A stretch of DNA of 11,583 bases from CAZKCK01 sp964552325. GTDB taxonomy: Bacteria; Bacteroidota; Bacteroidia; Bacteroidales; TTA-H9. Made by a program: the position numbers and the translations under genes. Shown here one piece after another: positions 7,193 through 11,583 of this stretch. Position 1 is the first letter of the stretch. Each line of letters opens with the position of its first letter. The stretch spans positions 1 through 11,583 of the forward strand of contig CAZKHA010000111.1 of NCBI GenBank assembly GCA_964552325.1, read 5' to 3'. The notes beneath the pieces are model-generated. The model did not search any database, was not told the DNA's origin, and saw only the letters and a list, made by a program, of their open reading frames with translations.

Positions 7193-7226
7193 TTGTTTCA
7201 CAATCTAAAGAAAACTCATATCTTTG
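7193..7226 (+). promoter_or_regulatory. Promoter of rpsT
   Basis: TATCTTTG (7219-7226), followed by CA, is an exact TAnnTTTG -7 box. Upstream is either TTTC at 7196-7199 with 19-base spacing or TTG at 7193-7195 with 23-base spacing as the -33 element. The start site would be near 7231, with a leader of about 33 bases. The 253 bases between 7010 and the rpsT start contain nothing else clear. Confidence 0.75.
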
Positions 7227-7263
7227 CACTCCCAAAATACGCAAGTAAATACATTAATATACA

Positions 7264-7515
7264 ATGGCTAATCACAAATCATCGGCAAAAAGGATTCGCT
7301 CCAACGAAAAAAAGAGGTTAAGGAACCGTTATTATGCTAAATCAATGAGGTCAACGGTAAAGAAATTCCGTTCTATCACTGACAAAACCGAAGCTACTAC
7401 TAAGCTTCCAAAGGTTGTATCAATTATTGACAAACTAGCGAAAAAAGCTATTATTCATAGGAATAAGGCGGCGAACCTTAAATCGAAACTGATGAAAAAG
7501 ATTAACACCTTATAG
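7264..7515 (+). CDS. rpsT: 30S ribosomal protein S20
   Basis: This 83-residue, strongly basic protein binds 16S rRNA early in assembly of the small ribosomal subunit. The N-terminus MANHKSSAKRIRSNEKKRLRN is the standard S20 opening, and the C-terminal helix carries KLAKKAIIHRNKAANLKSKL, which matches the family's conserved basic helix. The length is normal for the family (about 83-90). It has its own promoter and a perfect hairpin terminator, so it is a single-gene unit, as is usual for rpsT in many bacteria. No overlapping or unusual features were seen. Confidence 0.98.
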   Translation: MANHKSSAKRIRSNEKKRLRNRYYAKSMRSTVKKFRSITDKTEATTKLPKVVSIIDKLAKKAIIHRNKAANLKSKLMKKINTL

Positions 7516-7536
7516 TCTTTCTTCTAAAGCATGATT

Positions 7537-7568
7537 AACCCCCTGACGATTCAGGGGGTTTTTATTTT
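7537..7568 (+). terminator. Rho-independent terminator of rpsT
   Basis: AACCCCCTGA (7537-7546) pairs perfectly with TCAGGGGGTT (7551-7560) around the tetraloop CGAT, followed by TTTATTTT. It starts 21 bases after the rpsT stop codon. The T tract also contains the -33 box of the next promoter. Confidence 0.95.
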
Positions 7569-7596
7569 GAAATAGTGTTAGTTTATTGTATTTTTA
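7566..7596 (+). promoter_or_regulatory. Promoter of the GH130-receiver gene
   Basis: TTTG (7566-7569) and TATTTTTA (7589-7596) are separated by 19 bases and fit the Bacteroidota -33/-7 layout, apart from an A in place of the last G of the -7 box. CA follows, as in the other promoters. The -33 box sits in the T tract of the rpsT terminator. The start site would be near 7602, leaving a leader of only about 12 bases before the ATG at 7615. Confidence 0.65.
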
Positions 7597-7614
7597 CAAC
7601 AAAATCAAAACACT

Positions 7615-9471
7615 ATGGCAAATTTTGTTCGCAGAACCAGCGTAAGGTTTAATCCTGACCCTTCCAGGGTTTCGGCTCATCTGTACAATCCTGGACCAGA
7701 TACCAGAGCCATTGCAATCCTTTCAAAGGTTGCCGAAATGCCCGAAACGGCATCGGTACTGTCACTTAATCAAGTAATGAAGGAGTTTTCGCCCAGGCAC
7801 CGCAACCTAGCCAAAATCTACATGAAAAACTTTCTTGCGGTTGTAGATAGTTCTAGATGCGACAAAGAAAAGGCATCACAACTAAGCGATTACAAAAAAC
7901 TACTTATTGGGGCATATTTTACCGCCGAACTATCTATTGAGTCGGGTGCCTTATATAACCCTGCCATTATTGAAGACCCCGATCAAAGCGGGCTTGAATA
8001 TGGGTTCAAGAGACTCATTATTGCATTTAGGGCCAGTGGCGGAAGTTATATCTCTTCGGTTGTGTTTAGAGGAGCTATTATCGACCAAAACGATAACATT
8101 TTTCTAGAACCAGTTAGTCAAGTTATTGATTACCCAGAAATTGTAAGAGAGTTTAACTACGACAAAAAACGCTTTGCATCACTTTTAGATGCCATGAACC
8201 TCGACAAGGTGGTAATAAACTACGTACTTGAAGGACTCAACGAATCCTTTACATACAAAGATATTTCATCACTAATCAACAAGATACTTCTAACACCCAA
8301 ACCAGGCCTTAAAGTTGAATTAGTAGAGACTGTGCGTTGGTTAGCTGATAATTATGCTGAACTCATCTTCCCTATCGAATCAGACACTTCAGAAAGGATG
8401 ATTCCACCCTTGTCTGACAAGGATATAAATGGTGTTGAAGACACCCGGTTCGTTAAATTTATAAACGACGACGGAGAAGCTGTCTATTATGCTACAACGC
8501 ATAGCTACAATGGAGTAGCATTTTTACCAAAGCTCATTCAAACCAAAGACTTCCTGAGATTTCGCATACGACCGTTGCAAGGTCAGCACATGCTGAACAG
8601 AGGCATGGCCTTGTTTCCCCGAAAAATCAATGGCAAATACGCTATGCTTGGCAGGCTTGATGGAATTAACAATTATGTACTCTATTCTGATTATATCGAT
8701 ATGTGGGAATCGGGCACAAAAATACAAGAGCCTACGTATCCTTGGGAATTTGTTCAAATTGGTAATTGTGGTTCACCCATAGAGACTTCACATGGATGGC
8801 TGGTGATTACACACGGCGTTGGGCCCATGCGAAAATATTGCCTTGGAGCAATCCTTCTTGATAAAGACGACCCCACCAAGGTAATAGGCCAATTAAGCGA
8901 ACCTTTATTAACACCTCACGACCAAGAGCGCAATGGAATGAAGCCCAACACAGTATATTCATGTGGTTCGGTCATTTTCAACAAACGACTTATTTTGCCG
9001 TACTCAATAGGAGACTCCTATTCAGGCATTGCCTTGGTGCCAATGGATGAGATACTCCACCGCATTTTGCCATCGGGTGGCAACTTTATAAAAAGAGAGG
9101 ATGACCCCAACACAAAAGGTTGCATATTACTGGTTGAGGATGATTTAATTCAGCAAAAAATTGTTGCCTCTATACTGCGTTCTGACGGCTATGAAGTTGA
9201 AATTGCAGGTGATGGCATTATTGCTCTAATGAAATTGGCTAAAAACAAATTCAATCTTATACTTTCTGATATTAACATGCCCAACTTTGATGGCATACAG
9301 CTAATTGAATACTTAAACCAGAACAACATCAATATTCCCCTCATCTTCCTTACAAGCCTTCAAGACTCTGAAACCCTCGAGCAAACACGTAAACTTGGAG
9401 CTAAAGAATTTTTAAACAAACCTGTTAATCGGGCTACACTCCTCGAAAAAATAAGCTCTATCATTGTTTAA
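7615..9471 (+). CDS. GH130-family glycosidase/phosphorylase-like protein fused to a response-regulator receiver domain
   Basis: This 618-residue protein has no signal peptide and is presumably cytoplasmic. Residues about 1-230 are a helical N-terminal region with SPRHRNLAKIYMKNF (59-73) and LLIGAYFTAELSIESGALYNP (starting at 96), seen in one GH130 subgroup. Residues about 260-490 are a GH130 beta-propeller: GVEDTRF (273-279) holds the probable general acid D276; GMALFPRKINGKYAMLGR is at 330-347, GNCGSPIET at 383-391 and THGVGPMRKY at 399-408; D467 lies in YSIGDSYSG. GH130 enzymes cleave beta-mannosides by phosphorolysis or hydrolysis; which applies here is unknown. Residues about 501-618 are a receiver domain with E508/D509, phospho-acceptor D552 (LSDINMP), T580 and K602, all intact. 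The fusion has no frame break between the domains. It appears to be a single-gene unit, with a promoter at 7566 and a terminator at 9477. The phospho-donor and substrate are unknown. Confidence 0.88.
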   Translation: MANFVRRTSVRFNPDPSRVSAHLYNPGPDTRAIAILSKVAEMPETASVLSLNQVMKEFSPRHRNLAKIYMKNFLAVVDSSRCDKEKASQLSDYKKLLIGAYFTAELSIESGALYNPAIIEDPDQSGLEYGFKRLIIAFRASGGSYISSVVFRGAIIDQNDNIFLEPVSQVIDYPEIVREFNYDKKRFASLLDAMNLDKVVINYVLEGLNESFTYKDISSLINKILLTPKPGLKVELVETVRWLADNYAELIFPIESDTSERMIPPLSDKDINGVEDTRFVKFINDDGEAVYYATTHSYNGVAFLPKLIQTKDFLRFRIRPLQGQHMLNRGMALFPRKINGKYAMLGRLDGINNYVLYSDYIDMWESGTKIQEPTYPWEFVQIGNCGSPIETSHGWLVITHGVGPMRKYCLGAILLDKDDPTKVIGQLSEPLLTPHDQERNGMKPNTVYSCGSVIFNKRLILPYSIGDSYSGIALVPMDEILHRILPSGGNFIKREDDPNTKGCILLVEDDLIQQKIVASILRSDGYEVEIAGDGIIALMKLAKNKFNLILSDINMPNFDGIQLIEYLNQNNINIPLIFLTSLQDSETLEQTRKLGAKEFLNKPVNRATLLEKISSIIV

Positions 9472-9476
9472 AAACC

Positions 9477-9513
9477 AAAAACCCCTGCCAAGAAGATTTG
9501 ACAGGGGTTTTTT
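9477..9513. terminator. Bidirectional terminator between convergent genes
   Basis: AAAAACCCCTG (9477-9487) pairs with CAGGGGTTTTT (9502-9512), with a further CAA/TTG pairing inside after one mismatch. The plus strand ends in six Ts and the minus strand has a matching T run, so it can stop transcription from the GH130-receiver gene (stop at 9471) and from the minus-strand deacetylase-like gene (stop at 9548). Confidence 0.92.
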
Positions 9514-9547
9514 ACATATCTATTGGACTACAAGTAATTGAGACCAC

Positions 9548-11583
9548 TTATTGTTTCACAAACTTTTTACTAATAACGTTTCCTTCTCTTGAAACGTAGC
9601 GTAGGATATAAATTCCATTTGAGATTATGCTCAAATCAATATCGAGTTTAAGCTGGGCAGCAACTTCAACTTTTGTCATTATACCCGATGTTGGAGAAAG
9701 GATTTCAACATAGCCATTCATTTCATTTTCAGATGAGAATGATATGAAATCACGTGCCGGATTAGGATAAACAAGGTACCCAGTTGAGTTGTCCTCCGCT
9801 TGATCATTAGATATGACATCATTTTCAAGTTTACCACCTGATTTATAATTATTAGCAGCCCACTCTAAATTTATAAGTTTCGCGCTTGCCGTCCCATTGA
9901 AAGAAAGATCCAAAGGCTGGTTAGCAACAACCGAAATAATATCAGCGTTCGCATTGATAACCAACGAAAGCGCATTCTTCAACAGATTGTCAGGAATATT
10001 GCTGCGGTCAATTACAATTTGAAGCGTAGTACCTGTTAAGCTAGTGCTAATCCCGCTCTTATCTCTAACTTGCATGTATTCAAACACATCTTGCAAAGGT
10101 GCCATCCAAATCCTGTCCGTACCATTTTTCCCATAGGTGTTTGCAATGTAATTCATATAGTATTCGAATGTGGAAAACAGCAAACTGCCACCATAAGACT
10201 GCACAGCAACACGATGTGTGAAATCGTTATACCAATAATGATTTCCGTTCACACTCAAAGCAGCAGCGTTGTCAATATGCTGGGTTATATTGCTAGGGTT
10301 ATAATAGTCATCGTACAAGAACCGCTTGAAAACTTTAAAGTTGGTAAAATTCAAAGGATTTTTAACGTTTAAACCATTGGGATAACCCGAATAACCGCTG
10401 TTATTTCCATAAACTGCTGACATTCCGTTAGCAAATGCAGGGGCAACATAATTTTGATCGCCTGAGGGAACTATAAATTGAGTTGGGGTAATACCTGTTT
10501 TATTCTCTATCCAATTTGTGTTCTCAACAATTTGATAAACATAATCAGTTCCAGCACCTGCGGCATGCTGCAATGAATGATTAAAAACATTCCAACCATT
10601 GTTGATCATATTTTGCAACTCATTCCAATTGATGTAATTGGTAGAATTTTGATGTATATCATTCATTGACCCGCCCAATGAAAACCAAGACAAACCTCCG
10701 GTAAATTTTACATCATTACCACAACCATCCGTATAATTTAAACCAGCATATGTTGTGTTGTTTGAAGCCATATATCCTCCATTCAACAAAGGAAAACCAC
10801 AGGTATAAGCATCCCGCAATCCATCATCTAAGGTTAAACTATAGGCAAAATCTTTGTTGTATCTAAGCGTAGCTTTTTGAATATCGAATATGGTAGGTGC
10901 TTGATTAAAAGTAACATTCAACACAATTGCATTGGCAGGTAATGATTGTTGAACCAAAACTGCTGCAGTATCACTCACTCGTTCAAGTCCATTGCTATCA
11001 GTTACCCTGGCAACAAATTTATGCAAGCCTCCTTGAATATTCAGGTAAGGAACTTTGAAAGGTGCTGATTCATCTTCACCTATTTTGATAGATCCATCAT
11101 AAAATTCAATCTTAGCAGCATGCACAACGCCCACGTTTCCTAGCACCAAGCTAGCTAACAATTGGCCAGGTCCATTAAATCCATCGTGAATATTGTTGGT
11201 TTTCCCCTCGCCAAACCACACAAATGGCGTAATCCCGCCCACAAACTTCATAAGCGAAACGGCCAATTCAAAATTGCCAGCGCCAGCGCTATACGGGAAT
11301 TCAAACATAGAAAGCTGAGCAAAATTAATTGTAGGATCAAAAGCTGATAGAGGTATCCTGAGTTCCTTCCAACCATTTCCTAAGTTCTTGGCATTGTTTA
11401 CATATTGAGCCAACGAAAGACTTCCAACGCCTGATGGCTTAATCAAGATTGAACCAAACGCGGCTCCACCTTTTAAATCTTTCAATACAATTAATAATGT
11501 ATCGTTTCCTCCAGCATGCACGTTTTGAGGTGAACCGTAAAGGTTGGTTGGGCTATAGCCAAGCTTAAGCTTGCGGAAGCCCG
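9548..11583 (-). CDS. Secreted NodB-like polysaccharide deacetylase-family protein with T9SS sorting domain, 5' end outside the window
   Basis: The frame stays open to the right edge, so the N-terminus is missing; the first start codon visible (GTG at 11521) is internal, and residues are counted from it. About 1-95 look like a beta-sandwich ending (KELRIPLSAFD, FELAVSLMKF), possibly carbohydrate-binding. About 128-192 resemble an Ig-like/Big domain (HKFVARVTDSNG). About 215-490 are NodB-like: LTLDDG (229-234) matches the TFDDG motif with metal ligand D233, NHSLQH (314-319) matches the HxxxH metal motif (H315, H319), and VPSGDQ (351-356) is a degenerate third motif. NodB enzymes remove acetyl groups from polysaccharides such as chitin, xylan or peptidoglycan. 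About 582-657 form the T9SS sorting domain (VYPNPARDF to SKKFVKQ). It is secreted and probably surface-attached. The substrate is unknown. Confidence 0.85.
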   Translation of the reverse strand, partial: GFRKLKLGYSPTNLYGSPQNVHAGGNDTLLIVLKDLKGGAAFGSILIKPSGVGSLSLAQYVNNAKNLGNGWKELRIPLSAFDPTINFAQLSMFEFPYSAGAGNFELAVSLMKFVGGITPFVWFGEGKTNNIHDGFNGPGQLLASLVLGNVGVVHAAKIEFYDGSIKIGEDESAPFKVPYLNIQGGLHKFVARVTDSNGLERVSDTAAVLVQQSLPANAIVLNVTFNQAPTIFDIQKATLRYNKDFAYSLTLDDGLRDAYTCGFPLLNGGYMASNNTTYAGLNYTDGCGNDVKFTGGLSWFSLGGSMNDIHQNSTNYINWNELQNMINNGWNVFNHSLQHAAGAGTDYVYQIVENTNWIENKTGITPTQFIVPSGDQNYVAPAFANGMSAVYGNNSGYSGYPNGLNVKNPLNFTNFKVFKRFLYDDYYNPSNITQHIDNAAALSVNGNHYWYNDFTHRVAVQSYGGSLLFSTFEYYMNYIANTYGKNGTDRIWMAPLQDVFEYMQVRDKSGISTSLTGTTLQIVIDRSNIPDNLLKNALSLVINANADIISVVANQPLDLSFNGTASAKLINLEWAANNYKSGGKLENDVISNDQAEDNSTGYLVYPNPARDFISFSSENEMNGYVEILSPTSGIMTKVEVAAQLKLDIDLSIISNGIYILRYVSREGNVISKKFVKQ

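Noticed and set aside
7011..7263. Possible terminator or small gene between the membrane protein and rpsT
   Set aside because: Only weak partial pairings such as around 7023-7045 are visible, without a proper stem and T tract, and no frame of useful length is present.
1..11583. CRISPR array, tRNA, rRNA, insertion sequence or integrase
   Set aside because: No regularly spaced repeats, cloverleaf, rRNA signature, transposase motif or terminal inverted repeat was found on reading the window.

Overview
The window looks like chromosomal DNA of a Bacteroidota (Bacteroidetes) bacterium. Three things support this. Two large secreted proteins (2453-4312 and the minus-strand gene entering from the right edge) end in type IX secretion (T9SS) type A sorting domains, with the PNP motif and a final basic strand. 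Several plus-strand genes are preceded by the phylum's TAnnTTTG -7 box instead of a sigma70 -10 box. The sequence is AT-rich with little Shine-Dalgarno signal. Order and species cannot be fixed from the sequence alone.

Layout. At the left edge, a hairpin terminator (6-40) closes a plus-strand gene outside the window. A minus-strand two-gene operon follows: a four-helix membrane histidine kinase of the LytS/YehU type (945-1952) and its LytTR response regulator (217-951), overlapping by 7 bases. A 500-base intergenic region separates it from a divergent gene for a secreted Asp-box beta-propeller protein with a T9SS tail (2453-4312). That gene ends at a strong terminator, followed by a GC-rich palindrome. 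Next is an operon of a two-subunit transketolase (4610-5431 and 5428-6390, ATGA overlap) and a small membrane-anchored protein of unknown function (6405-7010). Ribosomal protein S20 (rpsT, 7264-7515) then has its own promoter and terminator. The next gene (7615-9471) encodes an unusual protein: a GH130-type glycosidase/phosphorylase-like domain fused to a C-terminal response-regulator receiver domain. A bidirectional terminator (9477-9513) separates it from a convergent gene for a large secreted NodB-like polysaccharide deacetylase-family protein with a T9SS tail, whose 5' end lies beyond the right edge.

How the genes fit together. The transketolase pair (central carbon metabolism) and S20 are housekeeping. 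The kinase/regulator pair could control the divergent secreted protein or itself, but no operator was established. The most interesting item is the GH130-receiver fusion: all five key receiver residues are present (E508, D509, D552, T580, K602), as is the GH130 acid motif (E275-D276), so it may be a carbohydrate-active enzyme gated by phosphorylation. No tRNA, rRNA, CRISPR array, insertion sequence or integrase was seen.
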